A stretch of 64,000 bases of DNA from NCBI RefSeq assembly GCF_001514305.1, contig NZ_KQ949098.1, positions 62,001-126,000 on the forward strand. The letters are read 5' to 3'. How positions within the stretch are numbered: position 1 is the first letter of the stretch; every line of letters begins with the position of its first letter. Below the pieces are notes generated by a model. The model searched no databases, was not told the origin of the DNA, and saw nothing but the letters and a program-made list of their open reading frames with translations. The stretch is from Streptomyces dysideae (lineage in GTDB: Bacteria > Actinomycetota > Actinomycetes > Streptomycetales > Streptomycetaceae). Below are positions 44,201-54,224 of this stretch, in pieces. Both the position numbers and the translations under genes were made by a program.

Positions 44201-45184
44201 AGCCTCGGTGTCACCGTCGCGCGCGACGACGACGACTTCTTCGCCCTGGGCGGCGAGTCCCTCATGGCCGTCACCCTGATGTCCGCGATCAGGGAACGCA
44301 CCGGGTGCGCGCTGTCCGTCACCGACTTCTCCCGGCACCCCGCCTTCGGCGACCTGGTGGCGGCCGTCACGAGCCGGCTGCCGGCCTCCGCACCGGCCGG
44401 TAGTGCTCCGGCGCCGGTGCCCGGCGTGGCCACCCTCGCCGAGGGACGGCCCGGCCGGCGGCCGCTGTTCCTCGTCAGCGACGCGGTCGGCAACGCGCTG
44501 CCCTACCGGGAACTCGCCGACGCACTCGGCGCAGCCGGCGGCAGACCGGTGCTCGCGCTGGAGGACACCGACGACCCCCGGGGCACACCGCGCACGGTCG
44601 GTGCCGTCGCCGCGGCCCACCTCGCCGCTCTGCTGCGGGCGCAGCCCGAGGGCCCGTACACGATCGGCGGCTGGTCCTACGGTGCCGTGGTCGCCCATGA
44701 ACTGGCCCGACTGCTGATCCGGCGCCACGAGCGCGTCGATCTGCTCGTGTGCCTGGACGGATTCGTGCCCGACACCGCCGGTCTGCCCGTCGGCCTCGCC
44801 CCGGAGTTCCTCCGCGCGGGCCTGCGCGCCCAGGCCGAGGCGGCACTCGGCGTCGGCCCGCTCGCCCGGCGGCTGCGCGGGAATCCGGCACTGCGGCGGC
44901 GGTTCGCGACCCGTCAGGCGGGGCTGTTGCGCTACCGGCCGCGGCCGCTGCCCTGCCCCGCGGTGCTGTTCAAGGCGTCGGACGGACTGGCGCCGAACGG
45001 CGCGGACCTGCTGCGCGCCCGCCTGGCCGGCCTGTACGGCGGCGGGCTGCGGGTGGAGCCGGTCCCCGGCGACCACTGGTCGATGCTCGCCGCCCCCCAC
45101 GCGGGGCCGCTGGCGCACAGGCTCCTGGGCGTGCTCGATGCAGGCGACGCGCCGTTCGGTAAGAAACGGAGTGACCATGGCTGA
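41261..45184 (+). CDS. Polyketide synthase module KS-AT-T-TE
   Basis: 1307 residues from GTG 41261. KS 15-430 has Cys175 (TACSTSL), His311 (EAHGTA) and His351 (GNIGHTG). AT ~500-800 has Ser631 (GNSVGEY) and RAFHS around His731, the AFH form that predicts malonyl-CoA. A 75-residue Ala/Pro linker leads to an NRPS-like carrier (LGGESLMAV, Ser1000) and a type I thioesterase (GGWSYGAVV, Ser1139; GDHWSML His). There is no KR, DH or ER, so one malonate unit is added, the beta-keto group stays, and the TE releases or cyclises the chain. A tetramic acid, beta-keto acid or statine-like product after in-trans reduction are all possible. Confidence 0.92.
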   Translation: MTVPSAAERGDGAVAVVGMACRLPGADDVDQYWATLTAGADGISRFDPEQLIARGVDPSYVRRENFVPAMGVIAGSRRFDHAYFSYSRAEAAATDPQQRVFLECAVTAFDDAGLDPTRFRGPIGVYAGADRVGEHTDPDLGELARYIGREKDFLATRAAYKLGLRGPAITVQTACSTSLTATHLAVRALVGGECDAALAGGVTVMPDGEWGYLYEPGGILSPDGRCRPFDEDAAGTVPSEGVAVVVLKRLADALRDGDRIAAVITGTAVNNDGSDKMAYTAPSPTGQSAVIRAAQTVAGVDPADVGYVEAHGTATRLGDPVEVQALADVFGSTAAGRERCALGAVKGNIGHTGVASGVAGLIKTALMLEHGRLVPTAHYTRPNPLLELDGSPFRIVERCEPWEPRRGDGARIAAVSSFGVGGTNAHVVLASAPRRAWLPDRAGPRPLLVSAAAPHALGRMAKALADRLGPADREGATPSVAEVSRTLAARRAYKHRAVVVARDAEQAARLLRGVAEREGARDSAARPRRLGKVAFVFPGQGTLRHAAGAAAHRALPGFRTAFDAIRKHVHDGHGIDLTPVVAEGSAGRDGTPEDWFADTVHQQLALFALGQAFGSQLREWGVRPAALLGNSVGEYAAAALAGVWSPQDAADLVYRRARAMWDTEPGRMVSVIADVREVAARLPADGEVTVAVEGAGSVVLSGPEHAVADLLAGDALADLSITPVHTRRAFHSKAMEPAAEAVRASLSSVPARPPRLPLVSNATGDWADPAQVARPGYWATQVRSPVLLAHAMETLLASGCTTYVELGPGSSMLGGLRRSSGWDAAAFTAVRLTGRPGEDADAALLSALGTLWELGADRAIDDVRESAGPGAVRCSLPGYRFQGENPRDDRRRSRAPAPESAAASGSVAAPRPAGAPRLAGAPRPAAASEPAAAPEPAGAPKPAGAPSPVAVPGPAAAPRPATALKPAAAPRAVLEELWCRSLGVTVARDDDDFFALGGESLMAVTLMSAIRERTGCALSVTDFSRHPAFGDLVAAVTSRLPASAPAGSAPAPVPGVATLAEGRPGRRPLFLVSDAVGNALPYRELADALGAAGGRPVLALEDTDDPRGTPRTVGAVAAAHLAALLRAQPEGPYTIGGWSYGAVVAHELARLLIRRHERVDLLVCLDGFVPDTAGLPVGLAPEFLRAGLRAQAEAALGVGPLARRLRGNPALRRRFATRQAGLLRYRPRPLPCPAVLFKASDGLAPNGADLLRARLAGLYGGGLRVEPVPGDHWSMLAAPHAGPLAHRLLGVLDAGDAPFGKKRSDHG
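43941..44172 (+). repeat. Ala/Pro-rich linker repeats in the PKS
   Basis: Imperfect 18-bp repeats encoding PAGAPx/PAAAPx units between AT and carrier. Likely a flexible tether; the repeat could expand or contract in frame. Confidence 0.75.
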
Positions 45185-46481
45185 CGCCGTCACACAGGAA
45201 CCGGCACGGCAGCAGGAGCCCAAACCCCTCCTGCGCAACGCCGACTTCCAGGCGCTGTGGACCAGTGAGGCGTTCGCCGCGCTGGCCAAGGAGACCGCCG
45301 AGGTCGCGTACCCGCTGCTGATCCTCGCCACGGGCGGCTCCGCGTTCTACGCCGGTGCCGTCGGCTCCGCGCAGCTGATCACGGCCAGCCTGATGTCGAT
45401 AGCCGGCGGCACCCTCGCCGACCGGGTCGACCGGCGGCTGCTGCTCATCGCCTGCAACATGGTGCGTGTCGTCCTGCTCGGGCTGCTGGCGCTGCTCGTC
45501 TCCACCGGGCACACCCACCCGGCCGTCATCTTCGCCGTCGCCGTCGGCTCGGCCGCCTGTCTCGGCATCTCCAACCCGACCGGCCTCGCCGTCATCAAGC
45601 AGCTGGTGCCGCCCTCGCAGCTGACACAGGCCACCGCGCAGAACCAGGTGCGCTACTTCGCGGCCACGATGGGCGGGCCGCCCGCGGGCGGTGCGCTGTT
45701 CGCCGTCGGGCGCGCCTTCCCGTTCCTGACCGCGGCCCTCGCCTTCCTGGTCTCGTCCGTGCTGATGCTGTTCATCCGCAAGCCCCTGAAGGTGGAGAAC
45801 GCGGCGCCCGGCGAGAAGCGCAACGCCGCCGAGGGCTTCCGTTTCCTGGCCCGGCAGCCCGTCCTGCGGCTGCTGATCATCTGGATCATGGGTTCGAACA
45901 TGGCGTTCACCCACACCGGTGTCTTCCTGGCGCTGATCGCCACCGCCGAGAGCCGGGGCGCCTCGTCCACCTTCACCGGCCTGCTCCTGTCGATCGCCGG
46001 CATCGGCGGCGTGGTCGGCTCGCTCCTCGCGAGTCCGATCATCAAGCGGGTGCCGCCGCCGGTGCTGTTCCTCACCGCCGCCTGGATCGGGCCGGTCGCC
46101 GCCGTGCTGCTCGCCACTGTCTCCGGCCTCGTCCCGCTCGGCATCATCGTCGCCTGCGTCTTCCTGCGCGGGCCGATCACCAGCGCCCTGTTCCTCGCCT
46201 ACCTGGCGGCGATGGCGCCGGACAAGACGCAGGGCCGGGTGCTCGGTGCCGTGATGTTCATGTCGATGGTGGCCGCCCCGCTCGGGGTGTTCGGCATCGG
46301 CACCCTCTTCGATCTGGCCGGACCCACCTGGGTGTTCACCGCCATGGGCATCGTCTCGGCCCTGGCCGCGCTGCCCACGCTCAGCTCCCGCATCCGCAAT
46401 CTCGCCCCGCCGGAGGAGTACGCCGTCACCACGGTGGACCCGGCCGCGGACCAGACCTCCCCGACCTCCAAGGAGACGTGA
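45177..46481 (+). CDS. MFS exporter (EntS-like)
   Basis: 434 residues, twelve hydrophobic segments, with the MFS A-like motif GGTLADRVDRR after helix 2 and a long central loop (RKPLKVENAAPGEKRNAAEGF). It resembles the DHA3/enterobactin exporter group. ATG 45177, after ACGGAG, lies inside the end of the PKS gene (8-base overlap). It is the only transporter, and the only candidate self-protection gene, in the island. Confidence 0.9.
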   Translation: MADAVTQEPARQQEPKPLLRNADFQALWTSEAFAALAKETAEVAYPLLILATGGSAFYAGAVGSAQLITASLMSIAGGTLADRVDRRLLLIACNMVRVVLLGLLALLVSTGHTHPAVIFAVAVGSAACLGISNPTGLAVIKQLVPPSQLTQATAQNQVRYFAATMGGPPAGGALFAVGRAFPFLTAALAFLVSSVLMLFIRKPLKVENAAPGEKRNAAEGFRFLARQPVLRLLIIWIMGSNMAFTHTGVFLALIATAESRGASSTFTGLLLSIAGIGGVVGSLLASPIIKRVPPPVLFLTAAWIGPVAAVLLATVSGLVPLGIIVACVFLRGPITSALFLAYLAAMAPDKTQGRVLGAVMFMSMVAAPLGVFGIGTLFDLAGPTWVFTAMGIVSALAALPTLSSRIRNLAPPEEYAVTTVDPAADQTSPTSKET

Positions 46482-47857
46482 TGCCCGCCGACACCACCCG
46501 GCCGACCTCTGCCCCCGCGACCGACCAGGCCGAGGCGACGGCCGGTGCCGGTCCGGCGTACGACGCCGGCCCCGCCGCGGCGAAGCCGGCCGCCGCGACG
46601 GGAAGCGCCGACCGGCTGCCGCCCGAGTTCTTCACTGATCCCGACCCGGCGCCCGGCGCCACCCACGCCGCCAACGCCCGCCTGCGCGAGACCGGTTGCC
46701 CCGTCCACCCCATCAACTACCCGCCCGGCGGCGATGCCTACGTGGTCTCCGAGTACGAGACCGCGCTCAGCGCGTTCGGCGACCCGCGGCTGTCCAAGTC
46801 CGTGGACAACGCGCCCGCCTGGTTCCGCGACCTCCTCAAGGACAGCAGCCCGGTCCTCATCCGCAACATGATCACCGCGGACGCGCCCGAGCACACCCGG
46901 CTGCGCCGCCTGGTCAGCCGCGCCTTCGTGCCGCGCCGGATGGCCCTGCTGCGGCCCCGCATCCAGGAGATCACCGACGAACTCATCGACGCGCTGCCCG
47001 AGTCGGGCGAGGTCGACCTGATGGAGTTCGCCTTCACCCTGCCGATGCGGGTCATCTGCGAGTTCCTCGGCGTCCCCATCGAGGACCGCCCCGACCTGCA
47101 CGCCTGGGGCCACTGGCTGAGCGGTGCCCCCTTCGCGGACGAGGAGTCCAACCGCCGGCTGAAGGAGGCCAGCGACAGCATCGAGCAGTACCTCGTCGGG
47201 CTGCTCGACCGGCGTCGCGCCGAAGGGCTCGGCGACGACCTGGTCTCCATCCTGCTGCGGGCCGCCGACGAGGAGGGCGTCTTCACGAACGACGAGCTCG
47301 TCTCGACCCTCGTCCTGCTGATCATCGCCGGCCACAAGACCACCGCGAACCTCATCGGCAACGGCATGCAGGCCCTGTTCAGCCACCCGGACCAGCTGGA
47401 ACTCCTGTGCTCCAAACCGGAGTTGGTGGAGTCGGCGGTCGAGGAGTTCCTGCGCTTCGAGCCGCCGGTCTACCGCGGCACCCTGCGCGTGGCCACCGAG
47501 GAGATGGAACTGGGCGGCTGCCCCATACCCCGCGAGGGCTTCGTCCACATCCTCATGGACTCGGCCAATCGCGACCCCGAGATCTTCGAGAACCCCGACC
47601 GCCTCGACATCACCCGCGCCAACAACCGCCACTTCGCCTTCGGCCACGGCGCGCACTTCTGCGTCGGCGCCCCGCTGTCCCGCGTCGAGGGGGCGGTCGC
47701 CTTCCCGGCGCTGCTGCGCCGCCTGCGCGGCCTCGAACGAGCCGTTCCCCACGAGGAGTTGGAGTGGGTCTTCGACAACTCCACCAGCCGGGGCCTGAAG
47801 AAGCTGCCGGTGCGGTACACGGCCCGGCTCGCCGCCGACCCCGAAGGGGCCAACTGA
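46481..47857 (+). CDS. Cytochrome P450 with AGHKTT I-helix
   Basis: 458 residues; ATG 46481 shares its first base with the MFS stop TGA. About 45 Ala/Pro/Thr-rich residues precede the P450 core. K-helix EEFLR, meander SANRDPEIFENPDRLD and heme loop FGHGAHFCVG are standard. The I-helix reads LLIIAGHKTTANL, with Lys where Glu or Asp normally pairs with Thr for proton delivery. Most similar in layout to bacterial biosynthetic P450s such as CYP107/CYP105. Probably an oxidative tailoring step; substrate unknown. Confidence 0.9.
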   Translation: MPADTTRPTSAPATDQAEATAGAGPAYDAGPAAAKPAAATGSADRLPPEFFTDPDPAPGATHAANARLRETGCPVHPINYPPGGDAYVVSEYETALSAFGDPRLSKSVDNAPAWFRDLLKDSSPVLIRNMITADAPEHTRLRRLVSRAFVPRRMALLRPRIQEITDELIDALPESGEVDLMEFAFTLPMRVICEFLGVPIEDRPDLHAWGHWLSGAPFADEESNRRLKEASDSIEQYLVGLLDRRRAEGLGDDLVSILLRAADEEGVFTNDELVSTLVLLIIAGHKTTANLIGNGMQALFSHPDQLELLCSKPELVESAVEEFLRFEPPVYRGTLRVATEEMELGGCPIPREGFVHILMDSANRDPEIFENPDRLDITRANNRHFAFGHGAHFCVGAPLSRVEGAVAFPALLRRLRGLERAVPHEELEWVFDNSTSRGLKKLPVRYTARLAADPEGAN

Positions 47858-47858
47858 G

Positions 47859-48572
47859 ATGACGACCACCACACTGGTCTGCCTGCCCTTCGCGGGTGCG
47901 GGCGCCTCCTTCTTCCGCCCCTGGCAGCGGGTCGCGGGCGAGCGTCTGACGATCCTGCCGCTCCAACTCCCCGGCCGTGAGCGCCGTATCGACGAGGACC
48001 CGTACACCGACGCCCGTACGGCGACCGACGGTCTGCTCGACGACCTGCGCGGCGCGCTCGCCGCCGACCCCGCCCTGCCGCGCGGGATCGCCCTCTTCGG
48101 CCACAGTCTGGGTGCCGTCCTCGCCTACGAGCTGGCGCACCGCCTCGCCGCGGAGCCGGGCGACACAGAACTCGTACGTCTCTTCGTCAGCGGCTCCCCG
48201 CACCCCGCCGAACAGCGGACCCGCCGCGCCACGGGCCTGCCCGACGACGCGTTCCTCGCTCAGGTCAACGAGTTCGCCGGGTACACACACGAGGCGCTCG
48301 ACGACCCCGAGATGCGCGAGCTGATCCTGCCGACGCTCCGCGCCGACGTGGAGATGCACGAGAGCTACGAGCCCTCCACCGGCCTGGCGCTGCCCGCGCC
48401 GCTCACCGTGCTGCGCGGCGACCACGACGCACTCGTGTCCCGCGACGAGGCGGCGGCCTGGGCGAAGGTCGCGGGCGCCGGCTTCCGGTCCGTCGAACTG
48501 CCCGGCGGCCACATGTATCTGACCGAGTCCGCGGCGGAGCTGCTCGACGTCGTCGCCGCCGACGTCAGGTGA
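47859..48572 (+). CDS. Type II thioesterase (second copy)
   Basis: 237 residues, with the pattern LVCLPFAGAGASFFRPWQRV, LPGRERR, GHSLGAVLAYELAH, the acid in RGDHDALV and GGHMYL. Starts two bases after the P450 stop. Typical editing thioesterase of NRPS/PKS clusters. Together with the leftward copy and the PKS TE, the island has three thioesterases; one of the type II pair may have a biosynthetic release role. Confidence 0.92.
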   Translation: MTTTTLVCLPFAGAGASFFRPWQRVAGERLTILPLQLPGRERRIDEDPYTDARTATDGLLDDLRGALAADPALPRGIALFGHSLGAVLAYELAHRLAAEPGDTELVRLFVSGSPHPAEQRTRRATGLPDDAFLAQVNEFAGYTHEALDDPEMRELILPTLRADVEMHESYEPSTGLALPAPLTVLRGDHDALVSRDEAAAWAKVAGAGFRSVELPGGHMYLTESAAELLDVVAADVR

Positions 48573-48603
48573 CGGACACACCGAGCCGCAGGGGGAGCGA
48601 GTC

Positions 48604-49428
48604 ATGCGCTTGACGGGGAAGACCGTCGTCGTCACCGGGGCGTCCCGGGGCCTCGGCCGTGCCACGGCGGTGGCGTGCGCGGCCGAGGGCGCCGACCTGG
48701 CGCTGCTCGACCTCTGCGCCGACCTGCCCGGGGTGCCGTATCCGCTGGGCACCGCCGGCCAGCTGGAGCACACCGCGGCGCTGTGTCGCAAGGCCGGTTC
48801 CGCGGTGCTCACGGTCCGCTGCGACGTACGCGACCTGCGCTCCGTGGAGGAGGCCGTGGCCCTGGCGGAGGACCGCTTCGGCCCGCTCGACGGTGTGGTC
48901 AACAACGCGGGGATCGCGGCACCCTCGGGCCGGCCCGCGCACGAGATCGGCGAGGAGGAGTGGGCGCTGATGATCGACGTCGACCTCTCCGGGGCGTGGC
49001 GGATGATCCGTACCGTCGGCAAGGCGATGAGCGCCCGCCGCTCGGGCAGCATCGTCAACATCGCCTCCACCGCGGGCCTGGTCGGCTACCGGCACTTCGC
49101 CGGGTACGTCGCCGCCAAGCACGGCCTGATCGGGCTCACCAAGGCGGCGGCGCTCGACTACGCGCCCAGGAAGGTGCGGGTCAACGCCGTGTGCCCCGGC
49201 TCGGTCCGCGACGCCCCGGCCGCCGAGGGCCGGATGCTCGCCGAGATCGCGCGGGCCCTGGACGTGCCGGTGAGCGAGCACGAGGAGACGTTCGTCACGG
49301 CGCAACCGATGAACGCGCTGATCGAGCCGGAGGACGTGGCGGCGGCCGTGGTCTACCTGCTGTCGGACGACGCCCGGCAGGTGACGGGGACGACCCTGAC
49401 GGTGGACGGCGGCTTCACGGCCCGCTGA
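48604..49428 (+). CDS. Short-chain dehydrogenase, mycofactocin-coupled/carveol-dehydrogenase type
   Basis: 274 residues from ATG 48604. Rossmann motif VTGASRGLGRA, NNAG, and the catalytic Ser with YxxxK (YVAAKHG). After beta-2 there is an insertion (LCADLPGVPYPLGTAGQLEHTA) characteristic of the SDR subfamily with non-exchangeable NAD that usually works with mycofactocin. No mycofactocin gene lies in the window. Position suggests oxidation or reduction at a beta-carbon, for instance of a hydroxyaminoacyl or beta-keto intermediate. Confidence 0.88.
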   Translation: MRLTGKTVVVTGASRGLGRATAVACAAEGADLALLDLCADLPGVPYPLGTAGQLEHTAALCRKAGSAVLTVRCDVRDLRSVEEAVALAEDRFGPLDGVVNNAGIAAPSGRPAHEIGEEEWALMIDVDLSGAWRMIRTVGKAMSARRSGSIVNIASTAGLVGYRHFAGYVAAKHGLIGLTKAAALDYAPRKVRVNAVCPGSVRDAPAAEGRMLAEIARALDVPVSEHEETFVTAQPMNALIEPEDVAAAVVYLLSDDARQVTGTTLTVDGGFTAR

Positions 49429-49471
49429 GCGGCGTAGTGGAAACAGGACGTAACAGATCAGGGGGATATTC

Positions 49472-52186
<2,715 letters not shown>

Positions 52187-52296
52187 CGCGGAACGACGGT
52201 CCAGCCGCCCCAAACCGCCCCGCACTCCAATCGCGTTAACATGACGAGAAATCGTCCGGTACCCCGCGCGGACTGGAACGGGAAGGCCGCCGTCGA

Positions 52297-53226
52297 GTGA
52301 GTGCATTTCAACAGCCAGACCCCAGGGACCGCCCCGCGCGGCTCACCGTCGGCGTCGTCGGCGCCGGCCGCGTGGGCCCCGCGCTCGCCGCGTCCCTCCA
52401 GCTCGCCGGACACCGCCCGGTGGCCGTCTCCGGAGTCTCCGACGCCTCCAGACGGCGCGCCGCGCAGCTGCTCCCCGACGTACCGCTCGTGCCGCCCGCC
52501 GAGGTCCTCCGGCGCGCCGAGCTGGTGCTGCTCACCGTCCCGGACGACAGCCTGCCCGGCCTTGTCACCGGGCTCGCCGAGACCGGGGCCGTACGGCCGG
52601 GGCAGCTGCTGGTGCACACCTCCGGACGGTACGGCGCGAAGGTGCTGGACCCGGCCCTGCGCGCGGGCGGGCTGCCGCTGGCCCTGCACCCGGCGATGAC
52701 CTTCACCGGCACCGCCGTGGACGTCCAGCGGCTGGCCGGCTGCCCGTTCGGCGTCACCGCGCCCGACGAGCTGAGGCTGGCCGCGGAAGCCCTCGTCATC
52801 GAGATGGGCGGCGAACCCGAGTGGATCGCCGAGGACATGCGGCCGCTGTACCACGCGGCGCTCGCGCTCGGCGCCAACCACCTGGTCACGCTGGTCGCCC
52901 AGTCCATGGAGCTGCTCCGCGAGGCAGGCGTCGCGGCCCCCGACCGGATGCTCGGCCCGCTGCTGGGCGCCGCCCTCGACAATGCCCTGCGCTCCGGCGA
53001 CGCGGCCCTCACCGGCCCTGTCGCGCGAGGGGACGCCGGCACGGTCGCCGCGCACGTCACGGAGCTGCGCAAGCACGCCCCGCAGGCCGTCTCCGGCTAT
53101 CTGGCGATGGCCCGCGCGACCGCCGACCGGGCGCTCGCCCACGGGCTGCTGAAACCGGAGCTCGCCGAGGACCTCCTCGGGGTACTCGCCAACGGGACCG
53201 ACGGCGCCGAGGGAGAGGCCCGATGA
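52297..53226 (+). CDS. Rossmann-like protein with DUF2520 domain
   Basis: 309 residues from GTG 52297. N-terminal NAD(P)-binding fold (VGVVGAGRVGPALAASL), a middle part like ketopantoate or pyrroline-carboxylate reductases, and a helical DUF2520 C-terminus (AALDNALRSGDAALTGPVARGD). It overlaps panC as ATGA; the same pair occurs in mycobacteria. The association suggests a role in pantothenate synthesis, possibly ketopantoate reduction, but I know of no proof. The 110-bp gap before it, after the NRPS gene, contains AT-richer GCGTTAACATGACG and probably its promoter. Confidence 0.85.
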   Translation: MSAFQQPDPRDRPARLTVGVVGAGRVGPALAASLQLAGHRPVAVSGVSDASRRRAAQLLPDVPLVPPAEVLRRAELVLLTVPDDSLPGLVTGLAETGAVRPGQLLVHTSGRYGAKVLDPALRAGGLPLALHPAMTFTGTAVDVQRLAGCPFGVTAPDELRLAAEALVIEMGGEPEWIAEDMRPLYHAALALGANHLVTLVAQSMELLREAGVAAPDRMLGPLLGAALDNALRSGDAALTGPVARGDAGTVAAHVTELRKHAPQAVSGYLAMARATADRALAHGLLKPELAEDLLGVLANGTDGAEGEAR

Positions 53227-54224
53227 CCACCACCCTGCTGCGCACCGCCGCCGAGCTGCACGCGCGGGAGCGCACCGGCCGCCGTGCCGTCGTGATGACC
53301 ATGGGCGCCCTGCACGAGGGCCACGCCACGCTCGTCCGCACCGCGCGCGAGATCGCCGGAACGGACGGCGAGGTCGTCGTCACCGTCTTCGTGAACCCGC
53401 TGCAGTTCGGCGCGGGCGAGGACCTCGACCGCTACCCGCGCACCTTGGACGCCGACCTCAAGATCGCCGAACAGTCGGGCGCGGACGTCGTGTTCGCGCC
53501 CTCGGCCGACGAGGTCTACCCGGGCGGCGAGCCCCAGGTGCGCATCAGCGCGGGCCCCATGGGCGAGCGCCTGGAGGGCGCCTCGCGCCCCGGCCACTTC
53601 GACGGCATGCTCACCGTCGTCGCCAAGCTGCTGCACCTCACCCGCCCCGACGTGGCCCTGTACGGCCAGAAGGACGCCCAGCAGCTCGCCCTGATCCGCC
53701 GCATGGTGCAGGACCTGAACTTCGGCGTCGAGATCGTCGGCGTACCGACCGTCCGCGAGGACGACGGCCTGGCCCTGTCCAGCCGCAACCGCTACCTCTC
53801 GCCCCAGGAGCGGCGCACGGCGCTCGCGCTGTCCCGCGCGCTGTTCGCGGGCCGCGACCGGCACGCCGCGCAGGAGGCGCTGCGCGCGCGGGCGCGCGAA
53901 GTGCCCGCCACGCGGGCGCGTGCCGAGGCGCTCAGCGCCATAGGGGAGTCCCGCGCGGCGGCCGACGCGCACGCCGTCTCCAAGGCCGCGCCGGGCTCCG
54001 CGACAGCCGTCCGCGCGGCCGCCCGCCTGGTCCTCGACGAGGCCGCCCGCCTCGACCCGCCGCTCGCCCTGGACTACCTCGCCCTCGTCGACCCGGCGGA
54101 CTTCACGGAGATCACCGATCTCAAGGACGACTTCACCGGCGAGGCCGTCCTCGCCGTCGCCGCCCGGGTCGGGACGACCCGGCTGATCGACAACATTCCC
54201 CTCACCTTCGGAGCCGCCTCGTGA
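53223..54224 (+). CDS. panC: Pantothenate synthetase
   Basis: ATP-dependent ligation of pantoate and beta-alanine. 333 residues; MTMGALHEGHATLVR carries the nucleotide-binding HxGH, followed by VFVNPLQFGAGEDLDRYPR, LYGQKDAQQLALIRRMV and the KMSKS-like ALSSRNRYLS. An Ala/Arg-rich segment (~200-245) is longer than usual. ATGA overlap with the upstream gene and GTG overlap with nadB. Confidence 0.96.
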   Translation: MTTTLLRTAAELHARERTGRRAVVMTMGALHEGHATLVRTAREIAGTDGEVVVTVFVNPLQFGAGEDLDRYPRTLDADLKIAEQSGADVVFAPSADEVYPGGEPQVRISAGPMGERLEGASRPGHFDGMLTVVAKLLHLTRPDVALYGQKDAQQLALIRRMVQDLNFGVEIVGVPTVREDDGLALSSRNRYLSPQERRTALALSRALFAGRDRHAAQEALRARAREVPATRARAEALSAIGESRAAADAHAVSKAAPGSATAVRAAARLVLDEAARLDPPLALDYLALVDPADFTEITDLKDDFTGEAVLAVAARVGTTRLIDNIPLTFGAAS

